Shown: one piece after another, positions 54,241 to 62,148 of the stretch
How the letters are laid out: every line of letters begins with the position of its first letter
How positions within the stretch are numbered: position 1 is the stretch's first letter
Source of the DNA: Planctomycetota bacterium
Lineage (GTDB): Bacteria; Planctomycetota; UBA8108; UBA1146
Length of the DNA: 64,000 nt
NCBI GenBank assembly: GCA_014240375.1
Contig: JAAZXB010000013.1
Location: 1-64,000, forward strand
Reading direction: 5' to 3'
Position numbers and translations under genes: made by a program
The notes under the pieces: model-generated
Database searches by the model: none
What the model was told of the DNA's origin: nothing
The model's input: the letters and a program-made list of their open reading frames with translations, nothing else

Positions 54241-54529
54241 TTACGCGGCCTGGATCTCTGACCTTCGGTCAGGGGTCCAGGCCATGTCCATTCGATGTCG
54301 GTGGATCGGTTGCGACCGTGGGCTGGCGCAGGAGCCGCCAATTCCGCCGATTTCCCGTACCATCGGCAGGATGAAGGCGGAGTCTGGCAGGGTAGCGGGC
54401 CGCGCGCTGAAGCCCTCCTGCGTCCTGAATCGACATACCTTCGGGCATCGGGCAAAAAAGCAGATTGGCCATGATGATCGCCATGCCCACGATCACGCCT
54501 GCCATGACCGCCCCGATGTCGCGAAGCAT
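54241..54529 (-). pseudogene. frameshifted copy of the DUF418-linked membrane domain
   Basis: It starts at ATG 54529 after GGAGG and reads MLRDIGAVMAGVIVGMAIIM...LLFCPMPEGMSIQDAGG. Near 54405 the frame breaks; one base over, it continues as ATLPDSAFILPMVREIGGIGG. The same order is seen intact in the C-terminal 140 residues of the 51351-52976 protein (GLVVGMAV, YPMPEGVTMDD, ATLPDVAFILPV). The last 60 or so residues of the domain are missing, and the restored frame runs through hairpin copy 1 to a TAA at 54241. Truncated and frameshifted, so probably inactive. Confidence 0.7.
54247..54283. repeat. long hairpin, copy 1
   Basis: GGCCTGGA and TCCAGGCC enclose CTGACC-TTC-GGTCAG; the three positions between also pair with G-T wobbles, giving a 17-bp stem. 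These 37 bases are identical to copy 3 at 56349-56385. It lies between peptide 1 and the convergent pseudogene, so a bidirectional terminator is possible, but no T-run follows here. Confidence 0.85.
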
Positions 54530-54867
54530 GATGACCTCCAGAGAAAACGGCTGTACCGATACCTGTGCCACTCATGATACGACCGACGAAAAATGCGCCA
54601 ATCTCCGATTTTCCTCATGACTCCGGCGCAAACAGCAGTGAGCCCGATTGAAAGTCGTAATTCCCCAACACACCAGATGAAATGGGCTCATTATTTATCT
54701 ACTGTTGTGCCCCTTCAAAAAAGCCTATGTCAGTTAGCCCAAGAGTAGGCTCTTCACGAACCAACAATCTTCGATACTACATAGTAGATTCAAATAGGGT
54801 CCTATGCGATCTCGTAGACATGCGACTCCTCGATAGGGAGGGGTCATACCATGATAAGGAAAATCTG

Positions 54868-55185
54868 ATGAGATATGCGATACTCACTTTGTTGCTTACT
54901 TCGTGTCTTGGCCTCGCGGGTTGTTCGAGTTTTACCGGTGCCTTCCCCTCAGGGGTCATTTACACAGCCACTAAAGCCCCACTTGATTTCACTAGAACCA
55001 CGATTGGACCCAAGGAAGGAGCAGCTTCTGCTATAGGGATTCTGGGGATTGTGGCAACTGGAGATGCAAGCATCCGTAACGCAGCAGCAAATGGAAACAT
55101 ACGTAATGTAACCAGTGTCGACTATGAAGTGCTAAATATCCTCGGAGTCTACACGAAATTTACTGTATTAGTTACCGGTGACTGA
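54868..55185 (+). CDS. TRL-family lipoprotein
   Basis: A 105-residue protein from ATG 54868 with AAGGAAA upstream. A signal with lipobox LAGC lies near residue 16. The mature part fits the small TRL family: GVIYTATKAPLDFTR, then SAIGILGIVATGDASIRNAAANG and VDYEVLNILGVYTKFTVLVTG. Function of the family is not known. The gene and its 280-bp upstream region are visibly richer in A+T than all neighbours, which suggests arrival by transfer. It ends 145 bp before hairpin copy 2. Confidence 0.8.
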   Translation: MRYAILTLLLTSCLGLAGCSSFTGAFPSGVIYTATKAPLDFTRTTIGPKEGAASAIGILGIVATGDASIRNAAANGNIRNVTSVDYEVLNILGVYTKFTVLVTGD

Positions 55186-55330
55186 ACTAGCGTAGTTTGA
55201 TTGGTCTAGTAACACGTTGACCAGGAGGGGGACGGGTAGGTAATGACTCTACCTGCGAACCCAAACGTCGATGGGCCACACGGGGGGTGTGAAGTACTCA
55301 TTTGGACTCGCATCCGTTCTCAATCGAAGC

Positions 55331-55371
55331 ACGGCCTGAATCCCTGACCGCTGGTCGGAGATTCAGGCCGT
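55331..55371. repeat. long hairpin, copy 2 (diverged)
   Basis: ACGGCCTGAATC pairs with GATTCAGGCCGT around an inner TGACC-GCT-GGTC stem. Relative to copies 1 and 3 several bases differ, but on both sides of the stem, so pairing is kept. It lies between the TRL lipoprotein and a convergent DprA-like pseudogene. Confidence 0.8.
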
Positions 55372-55529
55372 CTGACGAACCGGTTATACGGAAGTCAGTG
55401 AGCAGAGTTACGTGCCCTTGGGCTTCGTGTCCGCATCATCGCCCTCGTCGATCCATCCCCGATCCATCGCATACAACTGGCCCGAGAAATAGTGCTGCAG
55501 AGCGTTGATCACGCCATCGGTCGCTGCTG

Positions 55530-56008
55530 TTAGCAAGCAAAACTCATGGTGTGCATCGATCCGCACCGCAACTCTGACTGGATAGGGATCACGCCGCGAG
55601 AGATGCTGCTCTGCAGGAGATCCCGTTCGATGAAGCGGTCGGGGTGAGTTTCATGATCGGGCAAGTATACACTCACCAGAGCACCCCTCCTCTGCCACGA
55701 TCTGATCGGCAAGAGATTTGTTTTCGGGCGGAAATACGTGCTCGAGTCCGTGAGCCAAAAAAGCCACCGACGGTTCGTCCCCATCGATACAGCCGCGATG
55801 AAACGCCGTGTCGCTACCAGCAGCGAGTCCACTGACGACAGGATAGCCGGCAGCCGCACAGTTGCTTCCGATGGTGGCTGCCATCTGCTGGCCAAGAGCA
55901 TCGGCGCTGCGGCTGCCGATCACAGCAATGCAATTTCGCTGCGGAACACCGTGTGTTTGGCATGAGTCACAGATTTTTTGTCCGGTCGGTAGCGGCAGCC
56001 GGATTCTA
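55530..56008 (-). pseudogene. decayed DprA/SLOG-like DNA-processing protein gene
   Basis: The minus strand encodes a DprA-type Rossmann fold in two frames. The first has LPTGQKICDSC, CIAVIGSRSADALG, GYPVVSGLAAGSDTAFHRG and GLEHVFPPENKSLADQI. At a GGGG run near 55690 the sense continues one base over with GALVSVYLPDHETHPDRFIERDLLQ, RGVIPIQSEL and GSMHTMSFA, as in DprA-like proteins, before a stop at 55530. No ATG opens the first frame, so the 5' end may be lost too. A third frame carries on to 55408 with TAATDGVINALQHYFSG, of unclear origin. Confidence 0.65.
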
Positions 56009-56092
56009 CTGCAGTGGGCGATTCCGGGAGTGTTCCTGGCGCTTCACTGGAGAAGGACTCGCAACACCAGGTTGCGTCAAGAAGGAGTGACC

Positions 56093-56287
56093 ATGACTCA
56101 TCAAGAATTCGAGAAGATCACCGATGCGCAGCTGCAAGAAGTCGCTGGCGGTGGCGGCGGCAAGGGCCTCACTGCCGCGGAAGCCAAGGAGCTCGCGATG
56201 GGCAAGCCGAATGCGGGTAGCGACCCCATCATCGAGCCTGCTCCGCCGAGCAAGAAGCCGAAAGCCAAGCCGACCGCTTCCAAGTAG
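56093..56287 (+). CDS. double-glycine-leader peptide 2 (RiPP/bacteriocin-like precursor)
   Basis: A 64-residue peptide from ATG 56093 with AGAAGGAG upstream. The leader MTHQEFEKITDAQLQEVAGG ends in the same V-A-G-G as peptide 1, and both share I-(S/T)-D-A-x-L. Three further Gly follow, so the exact cut is uncertain. The core has a helical part (LTAAEAKELAMGK) and a PPSKKPKAKPTASK tail, again Lys/Pro-rich without Cys. Its stop lies inside three 14-bp tandem repeats, and hairpin copy 3 follows 58 bp later. Same class as peptide 1; function unproven. Confidence 0.75.
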   Translation: MTHQEFEKITDAQLQEVAGGGGGKGLTAAEAKELAMGKPNAGSDPIIEPAPPSKKPKAKPTASK

Positions 56288-56317
56288 TTGCTTCCAAGTA
56301 GTTGCTTCCAAGTAGTT
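56276..56317 (+). repeat. three 14-bp tandem repeats at the end of peptide 2
   Basis: GCTTCCAAGTAGTT occurs three times in a row, the first copy containing the last Ser-Lys codons and the TAG stop of peptide 2. Each further unit would add the stop in another frame, so the repeat does not extend the peptide. Confidence 0.95.
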
Positions 56318-56345
56318 GCTTCGCAGTGGCAAGGTGGTTTTGTTG

Positions 56346-56388
56346 CACGGCCTGGATCTCTGACCTTCGGTCAGGGGTCCAGGCCGTG
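56346..56388 (+). terminator. long hairpin, copy 3, with T-run
   Basis: CACGGCCTGGA pairs with TCCAGGCCGTG, and the interior is identical to copy 1. Here TCC and six T residues follow, so this copy fits a rho-independent terminator for peptide 2. Confidence 0.85.
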
Positions 56389-56545
56389 TCCTTTTTTGCA
56401 CTCTCTCCAGCAACGACTGCTTTGAATCGACATGGAAAGGGCTCCGTTACTCGGGGACCGCAGGAGTACTCCAGCCTCATCAGTACTCCGAAATCCTCAG
56501 TGGCCGCATTGAAGAAAATAGCACTTCATCAGTGGAATACGGAAA

Positions 56546-56573
56546 CAGCGTCCGGTCGTCAGACCGAACGCTG
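56546..56573 (-). terminator. terminator of tRNA-Val
   Basis: CAGCGTCCGGTC pairs with GACCGAACGCTG around GTCA, with one mismatch. It begins 15 bp past the 3' end of tRNA-Val on the minus strand. The tail is not T-rich. Confidence 0.6.
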
Positions 56574-56587
56574 CATGAGTTTCGAAA

Positions 56588-56664
56588 TGGTGGGCGATAC
56601 TGGACTCGAACCAGTGGCCCCTACCCTGTCAAGGTAGTGCTCTAGCCAACTGAGCTAATCGCCC
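56588..56664 (-). tRNA. tRNA-Val (GAC)
   Basis: A 77-nt tRNA with encoded CCA. The acceptor stem is GGGCGAT/ATCGCCC, the anticodon stem CTACC/GGTAG encloses TTGACAG, giving anticodon GAC, and the T arm is ACTGG-TTCGAGT-CCAGT. It separates the small-peptide island from the housekeeping genes to the right. Confidence 0.96.
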
Positions 56665-56730
56665 GTTTTCGAGGTGTCCTCGAACGGGGCAGTGTAGCGA
56701 TCCCTGCGAATCGTGCAAGTTGGCTTGGCG

Positions 56731-57948
56731 CTAGAAACTACCCATCCACGGTGCCAGTTGATCGAGAAGCTCGCCGCAGCGAGTCTGGAAACTGATTCCA
56801 GCCCGGGTCATGACACCCCACAGCGCCGAACTCTTCGGGGCATGGGTGACCAGCAACGCCACCAGGCTGGGCAGGGCAAAGAGCCCGCTCCACAGCACCA
56901 CGGTGGCCGGTTGTAGCGTCGTTCCATTTTCGAAGGAGCAGTGTTCGACCTGCTCCTGAGTCGATTCATCGCCATCCGAGGTCTCGAAGGAGGCTCCGGC
57001 GATGGTCACTTCATCGAGGAATCCGAGCGATGTCTCGACTCCCAGTTGTGGTTGGAACTCCAGCGGCAGCTCGGGGGCATCGGTGATCGAATCGGTGGTC
57101 TCGACCTCTGGGTCGCTGACGGGAGCCATCGTGATGACCTCTCCATCGCTACTGCATGGCTCTCCGGCGGCTTTCAGTGCTGCCACCGAGGGAGCGGAGA
57201 CCGCACCCTCTTGTGGGGCCGTGCTGAAAGGAGAGGGGGTCGAATCCTCTGCGGTGCTGAAGAAATCATCACTGGTCTCGAACTGTTCGAACTGATCGGT
57301 GGGGGTCTCGACCGCGCCAAAGAGCGGGGCCGGGGCTTCACTCGGTGCTGAGGTCGGCATCGATGTGTGAATCTTCGGCAACGTCACTTCACCGTCGGGC
57401 GAGAGCACCATCTTGGTCTGGCAGCGAGGGCAACCGACCTTGCTGCGAGTGGCGACGGGTTCGACGCTGAGTGTGCCGGAGCAGGCCAAGCACTCGAAGC
57501 GCCACCTCGCAGAGGTGGACTCCGGTGATCCCGAATTGTCCGAGGAGAACTCCTCGGAAGGGAACTGCGGTGCGGAGAAGTTCTGAGTGATCGAATCGTG
57601 AGTGGTGAAATCGTCGGATGGAGCGACCGACTCGATCGGGGGCTCCGGTTCGGTCGAGATATCGTCGACCTCGTCACTGACGAGGTGCAACTTGGTTTCC
57701 CCGGTGGGAGTCTTACGCTGGCGCTTCTGGGCGATCGTCTCGCTCGAGTAGAGATCGAGATCCTGGTCGCCAAAGCCAGTCGAAGTATTGCTCGTTGGCT
57801 GGGTGGAGGCGGGATCGTCGAGCAGTGACAGGCCACTGGTGGCCGGAGACTCTTCGGTCGCGCCCGCACAGCGGGGGCAGTGTACGCTTCCCTCTTCGGG
57901 TCCGTGATTCTTGTCAGTGATCGATCCGCAATCGTCGCAGTACAACAT
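56731..57948 (-). CDS. zinc-ribbon protein with acidic linker and C-terminal membrane segment
   Basis: A 405-residue protein from ATG 57948 with AAGGAAA upstream. A first zinc ribbon (CDDC...CPRC, residues 4-27) is followed by a long Ser/Thr/Asp/Glu/Pro-rich region, then a second ribbon (CLAC...CPRC, near 155-180), another low-complexity acidic stretch and a hydrophobic segment near residue 360 (VVLWSGLFALPSLVALLV). This is the layout of planctomycete zinc-ribbon membrane proteins of unknown role. The upstream membrane protein gene ends 17 bp before. Confidence 0.65.
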   Translation of the reverse strand: MLYCDDCGSITDKNHGPEEGSVHCPRCAGATEESPATSGLSLLDDPASTQPTSNTSTGFGDQDLDLYSSETIAQKRQRKTPTGETKLHLVSDEVDDISTEPEPPIESVAPSDDFTTHDSITQNFSAPQFPSEEFSSDNSGSPESTSARWRFECLACSGTLSVEPVATRSKVGCPRCQTKMVLSPDGEVTLPKIHTSMPTSAPSEAPAPLFGAVETPTDQFEQFETSDDFFSTAEDSTPSPFSTAPQEGAVSAPSVAALKAAGEPCSSDGEVITMAPVSDPEVETTDSITDAPELPLEFQPQLGVETSLGFLDEVTIAGASFETSDGDESTQEQVEHCSFENGTTLQPATVVLWSGLFALPSLVALLVTHAPKSSALWGVMTRAGISFQTRCGELLDQLAPWMGSF

Positions 57949-57964
57949 TTTTATTTCCTTCGGT

Positions 57965-58453
57965 TCAGGCGACCGGGGCCAGGACAAAGAAGATGGCGAT
58001 GGCACAGAGCCCCGAGTTGGCGATGAGCGGGAGACCGGCCAGTGACCGTGTCTCCTGGTTCACCACCAGAATCGTCGCCGCACAGATACCCAGCAGCCCC
58101 TGGATGATGGCCACCGAAGTGACGATTCCCGGCAATACCGGGCCAGATCCTGCAGAGAAGTGAATCGCCAGTGCCAGACAGACGCTGACCACGATGGCGC
58201 AACCGAGGGACACTGCCTGGAGGAACTCACCCCGCTGGACCTGCAAGTGACCCGTCGGCATCAGTCCGATGCTGACCAGCACCAGGCAGACGATCGCCAG
58301 TACCGTGTCGAAGGGGGATCCACTGAGCAGCACCGATGAGATGGCCTCGGGGAGATTCGGAAACGCTTCCTGCACCTGACGAGGTCCGTCGAGGGCGATG
58401 AAAGAGAATCCTGCGATGCCGCATAGAACCAGCAGCAACTTCCAGGGGGTCAT
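57965..58453 (-). CDS. small polytopic membrane protein
   Basis: A 162-residue protein from ATG 58453 with GGAAGG upstream (an in-frame GTG at 58495 is less likely). Five hydrophobic segments are visible, including TPWKLLLVLCGIAGFSFIAL and LAIVCLVLVSIGLM. No recognised family. Probably in an operon with the zinc-ribbon gene downstream. Confidence 0.6.
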   Translation of the reverse strand: MTPWKLLLVLCGIAGFSFIALDGPRQVQEAFPNLPEAISSVLLSGSPFDTVLAIVCLVLVSIGLMPTGHLQVQRGEFLQAVSLGCAIVVSVCLALAIHFSAGSGPVLPGIVTSVAIIQGLLGICAATILVVNQETRSLAGLPLIANSGLCAIAIFFVLAPVA

Positions 58454-58700
58454 GGCATACCTTCCGTATCTGGTGAAATCGAGGGAGATACTCACTCGGC
58501 GAGCAGGAATCTCCCGAAGAAGAGTACGATGCTCCTCCTGCAGCCGTCGAATCGCCTCTTGGGGTGGATCTGCGGCTATTTGGGCTTCATTGTGAGTGCC
58601 AGAGGATGGTAGGCTTTGCGTTGCTGGCGGCGGATCGGGGTGATTCTGCTGACCGGAGGGTGTGAGTCGCGGATGTGGGAGTGCGTGAGAGGAGACCGAC

Positions 58701-60218
58701 TTGGGGATGCCGGGGCGTTATCAGCCTAGAGGAGAACTGGCCCGAAACTGGGGGCAACCCGATCGGAATCGACTGGAATCGATGCAGATGGCACTGCTGC
58801 GCCAGCACTTGCGCAAAAAGATCATGCCGTTCCATCCGCACTACCGGAAATTGCTGGCCGATGTCGACATCGATTCTCTGCAGTCTTACGACGACATGAA
58901 ACGGATCCCCTTCTCATCCAAGAGCGATATTGCACCGACCGCGGAAGCGCCGGATCGTCCCAAGAATTTTGTCCTGCAACCCGATCAAGATTCGATTCGC
59001 AAGGTGCTCTCGCCGATGCAAAAGGCGGGAATGATGTGGACTGCGATGCGCCACGGCAAGGAAGAGATTCGCAAGCGCCTCGGCACCGAATACCGACCGG
59101 TGCAGGCTTTCTTCACCACCGGAAGAACCGCACTGCCGACGTCGTTTTTTCTGAGTCGATACGACCTCGACATCTTGCAGGAGTGTGGCAAACGGATGGG
59201 CGAGGTGATCGGCATCGCCAGCAAGGAAGATCGCCTGGTCAGCGTCTTTCCATACGCTCCGCACCTGGCCTTCTGGCAGGTGCATGGTGTTGGACTCGCC
59301 AACGAGATCTTCACCCTCCATACCGGGGGGGGCCGTGCGATGGGGACCGAAGGCATCTTGCGGGCGCTGGAAAAGATGAGGCCCTCTCACCTGACTGGAA
59401 TCCCGGGGTATGTCTACCACTTGATCCGCCAGGGGCTCGAGGAGGGGCGCGATCTCTCCTCCATCGAAGTGGTGTTCCTCGGTGGAGATCGAGTCACCAT
59501 CGGTTACCGGGAGAAACTGGAATCGATGCTGAGGGAGAATGGGTCGAAGAATCCAAAGGTCACCAGCGTGCTCGGATTTACCGAATCGAAGAAGTGCTGG
59601 ATCGAGTGCTCGGGTGGGCGGGAGACTGGTTTTCATACCTATCCAGATCTCGACCTGTTCGAGGTGGTCGACCCGGAGACGGGCGAGCCGGTGCCGGACG
59701 GAACCACCGGGGAACTGGTCTACACTCCCCTCGATGGCCGAGGGTCCTTGATCCTACGCTATCGCACCGGCGACCTGGTCAACGGAGGCATGATGCGGGA
59801 GCCGTGTCCGGCTTGTGGGCGGACGGTGCCAAGGTTCTCCTCCGATCTGAGCCGAGCATCGAACCAGACCGACATGTCGTTGACCAAGATCAAGGGAACA
59901 CTGGTGAATCTCAACATCATCACCGACCTGCTCACCGACTCGGAACGGATCGACGAGTGGCAAGTGGTACTGAGCAAGAGAAACGATGACCCCCTCGATG
60001 TCGATGAGATGGGAATTTCCATCAGTTTGCCAGAGGGCAAGAGTGACGAAGGAATCGAGGAGTGGCTCGCCAACAAGGTGCAACATGCGGCGGAGGTGCG
60101 TCCTTCTACTGTCGAGATCATCCCACGCAGTGAGATGCTCGATCGACTCGGAATGGAGACTCAGTTGAAGGAGCAGAGAATCGTCGATCTTCGCAAGCAA
60201 GCGGGAGGGTCGCAGTGA
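58701..60218 (+). CDS. phenylacetate-CoA ligase-like adenylate-forming enzyme
   Basis: A 505-residue protein starting at TTG 58701, six bases after GGAG. Family marks are SYDDMKRIPFSSKSDI near 70, FFTTGRTALPTSFFLS (the ATP-binding loop, with TTGR for the usual SSGTTG), VSVFPYAPHLAFWQVH, GIPGYVYHLIRQ, VFLGGDRV, GFTESKKCW, YRTGDLV near 355 and a zinc-type CPACGR. The substrate is unknown, and the altered loop makes the true reaction uncertain. It overlaps the patatin gene by 4 bases. Confidence 0.8.
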   Translation: MGMPGRYQPRGELARNWGQPDRNRLESMQMALLRQHLRKKIMPFHPHYRKLLADVDIDSLQSYDDMKRIPFSSKSDIAPTAEAPDRPKNFVLQPDQDSIRKVLSPMQKAGMMWTAMRHGKEEIRKRLGTEYRPVQAFFTTGRTALPTSFFLSRYDLDILQECGKRMGEVIGIASKEDRLVSVFPYAPHLAFWQVHGVGLANEIFTLHTGGGRAMGTEGILRALEKMRPSHLTGIPGYVYHLIRQGLEEGRDLSSIEVVFLGGDRVTIGYREKLESMLRENGSKNPKVTSVLGFTESKKCWIECSGGRETGFHTYPDLDLFEVVDPETGEPVPDGTTGELVYTPLDGRGSLILRYRTGDLVNGGMMREPCPACGRTVPRFSSDLSRASNQTDMSLTKIKGTLVNLNIITDLLTDSERIDEWQVVLSKRNDDPLDVDEMGISISLPEGKSDEGIEEWLANKVQHAAEVRPSTVEIIPRSEMLDRLGMETQLKEQRIVDLRKQAGGSQ

Positions 60219-61093
60219 CGACAGTTTCCGTGGCCCTGGGTGGCGGTGGATCTCGCGGCCTCGCCCACATCGGAGCCCTCCAGGTGCTGGAAGAAGAGGG
60301 GATCCAGATCGATTCCGTCTCCGGTATCTCCGCCGGTGCCATCGCCGGTGCTCGGTGGTGTCTCGACCCGAATGCTGCAGTACTGGCCCTGCGCGCCATC
60401 GAGTTGATGTCCTCGACCGAATTCCGCAACCTTCGTCTCGGCGGCATGATGCTGGCGGCCGCCAGCGATGAAGATAATGGTCCCTTTCAGGCGATTCGAT
60501 CGCTGCTGCGACGGGGACTCCATCTGGCGAATCTGGCGAGAAGACCATCGGTGATCGAGGATGGGGTTCTCACCCAACTGGTCGATATCCTGGTCGGGGA
60601 TGGGCAGTTCGAGGATTGTCGAGTGCCGCTGCAGGTGGTGGCTCTCGATCTACTCAGTGCCCGGATGGTGACGCTGCGCTCGGGATCGCTCGCCACCGCG
60701 GTGGCGGCATCGAGCGCCATCCCCGGGGTCTTTCCCCCGGTCGAACTCGATGGGCTACTCCTCTGTGATGCGGGTGCAGTCTCCAGTGTTCCGGTGGCGG
60801 CGGCGCGAGCGGCCAGTCCCGATTCGGTGGTACTGGCCATCGATCCATCGCGTCGACTCTTGCCAAGGCAAGAGATCGACACCGGCATGGAATCGCTCCA
60901 GCGAGTCGCCACCATCGCCCGCAACTGGCTGACCGAGATCGAACTGGAGGAAGCAGATATCGTGGTTCGTCCCAGGGTCGGTCAGCGAACCTGGAGCGAC
61001 ATGACCAATCTTTCGAGCATCGTCGAGTCGGGTCGAGATGCGATGACGAAGGCGATGCCCGAATTGCAGGAAGCTCTTTCCACCCATCACTGA
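60215..61093 (+). CDS. patatin-like phospholipase
   Basis: A 292-residue protein from GTG 60215 after GGAGGG. The oxyanion loop GGGGSRGLAHIGAL is at residues 10-23, the nucleophile Ser in GISAG near 39, and the catalytic Asp in CDAGAVSSVPV near 187. These enzymes hydrolyse acyl ester bonds of lipids. Coupled by overlap to the ligase gene, so the pair may act on the same acyl compound; that is inference. Confidence 0.88.
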   Translation: MTTVSVALGGGGSRGLAHIGALQVLEEEGIQIDSVSGISAGAIAGARWCLDPNAAVLALRAIELMSSTEFRNLRLGGMMLAAASDEDNGPFQAIRSLLRRGLHLANLARRPSVIEDGVLTQLVDILVGDGQFEDCRVPLQVVALDLLSARMVTLRSGSLATAVAASSAIPGVFPPVELDGLLLCDAGAVSSVPVAAARAASPDSVVLAIDPSRRLLPRQEIDTGMESLQRVATIARNWLTEIELEEADIVVRPRVGQRTWSDMTNLSSIVESGRDAMTKAMPELQEALSTHH

Positions 61094-61212
61094 AGTTTCA
61101 GCCACGGTGGAGAGCACTCCTTCCTGTGGATGGGTGGTGCTGCTTGCCGCAGCCTCCGACTGGGGCTAGGGTGCCTACTCGGCTGAGTGATGCCGATTCC
61201 CGGAGGTCATCG

Positions 61213-62148
61213 ATGCCAGCGAACGACTCGATCGAGACCGGAAACCGCAGCGAAGCCTCCTCCTCTGGTGGCTGGAAGCGTGACCGGCTCCCCTCGTGGC
61301 TGCGGATGCCACTGGCTTCCAGTGCCTCTGGGCACTCCACCGCTGGGGCACTCCAGCAACGCTCGCTCCATACCATCTGCGAGGAAGCTCGCTGCCCCAA
61401 CCGCAACCACTGCTGGTCGCGGGGTACCGCCACCTTCCTGGTGCTGGGGGATCGCTGTACTCGCTCCTGCCCCTTCTGCTCGGTGCGAGGGGGACCGGTT
61501 TCTCCTCCCGACCCCGACGAACCTCGACGAGTCGCCGAAGCGGCGGTGGAACTGGGTCTTCAGCATGTCGTGGTCACCTCGGTCAATCGCGACGACCTTC
61601 CCGATCAGGGCAGCGGTCACTTCGTGCGTTGTATCGATGAGTTGCGAGATCGCATCCGCGGCGTCAAGGTCGAGGTGTTAACCCCCGACTTCCGCGGGCG
61701 TGAAGCCGACATCGATCGCGTCATCGATGCGCGTCCCGATGTCTTCAATCACAACATCGAAACGGTCCCTTCTCTCTACCTCAAGACGCGTCCAGGGGCG
61801 CGTTATCAACGCAGTCTTGATCTGCTTTCGAGAGTGGCCGCTGCCGGAGAACCGGCCGAGGGCCGCCGCCGCATGTGGGTCAAGTCAGGCCTGATGCTGG
61901 GCCTCGGTGAATCCTCAGAGGAGGTCCAATCATTACTCGAGGACCTCTACCGTGCCGGTGTTCGGATCGTGACCATCGGACAGTACCTGCAACCCGATCG
62001 CGACAGTTTGCCGGTGGTCGAGTACATCCATCCCGATCAGTTCGAACAGTGGCGAGAGATCGGTGAACAGATCGGCTTCTCGATGGTGTTCTCGGGTCCC
62101 TTTGTTCGTTCTTCCTACATGGCAGATGCGCAGGTGCCGCTGTCATGA
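61213..62148 (+). CDS. lipA: lipoyl synthase
   Basis: A 311-residue radical-SAM enzyme that inserts two sulfurs into protein-bound octanoyl groups. ATG 61213 follows GGAGG. The auxiliary cluster ligands are in CEEARCPNRNHC, the radical-SAM cluster in CTRSCPFC, and the C-terminal serine in RSSY. Other marks are VNRDDLPDQGSGHF and FNHNIETVPSLY. It should act on GcvH (34.0-34.4 kb) and other lipoyl proteins. It overlaps tmk by 4 bases. Confidence 0.95.
   Translation: MPANDSIETGNRSEASSSGGWKRDRLPSWLRMPLASSASGHSTAGALQQRSLHTICEEARCPNRNHCWSRGTATFLVLGDRCTRSCPFCSVRGGPVSPPDPDEPRRVAEAAVELGLQHVVVTSVNRDDLPDQGSGHFVRCIDELRDRIRGVKVEVLTPDFRGREADIDRVIDARPDVFNHNIETVPSLYLKTRPGARYQRSLDLLSRVAAAGEPAEGRRRMWVKSGLMLGLGESSEEVQSLLEDLYRAGVRIVTIGQYLQPDRDSLPVVEYIHPDQFEQWREIGEQIGFSMVFSGPFVRSSYMADAQVPLS

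Noticed and set aside
55186-55330. 34-codon ORF after AGGAGG near 55226 as a third secreted peptide
   Set aside because: The frame has no double-glycine leader and runs into hairpin copy 2, so I could not support it.
54247-56388. Integron attC sites or insertion-sequence ends
   Set aside because: The hairpins lack the GTTRRRY/RYYYAAC core sites, no integrase or transposase is in the window, and no target-site duplications were seen.
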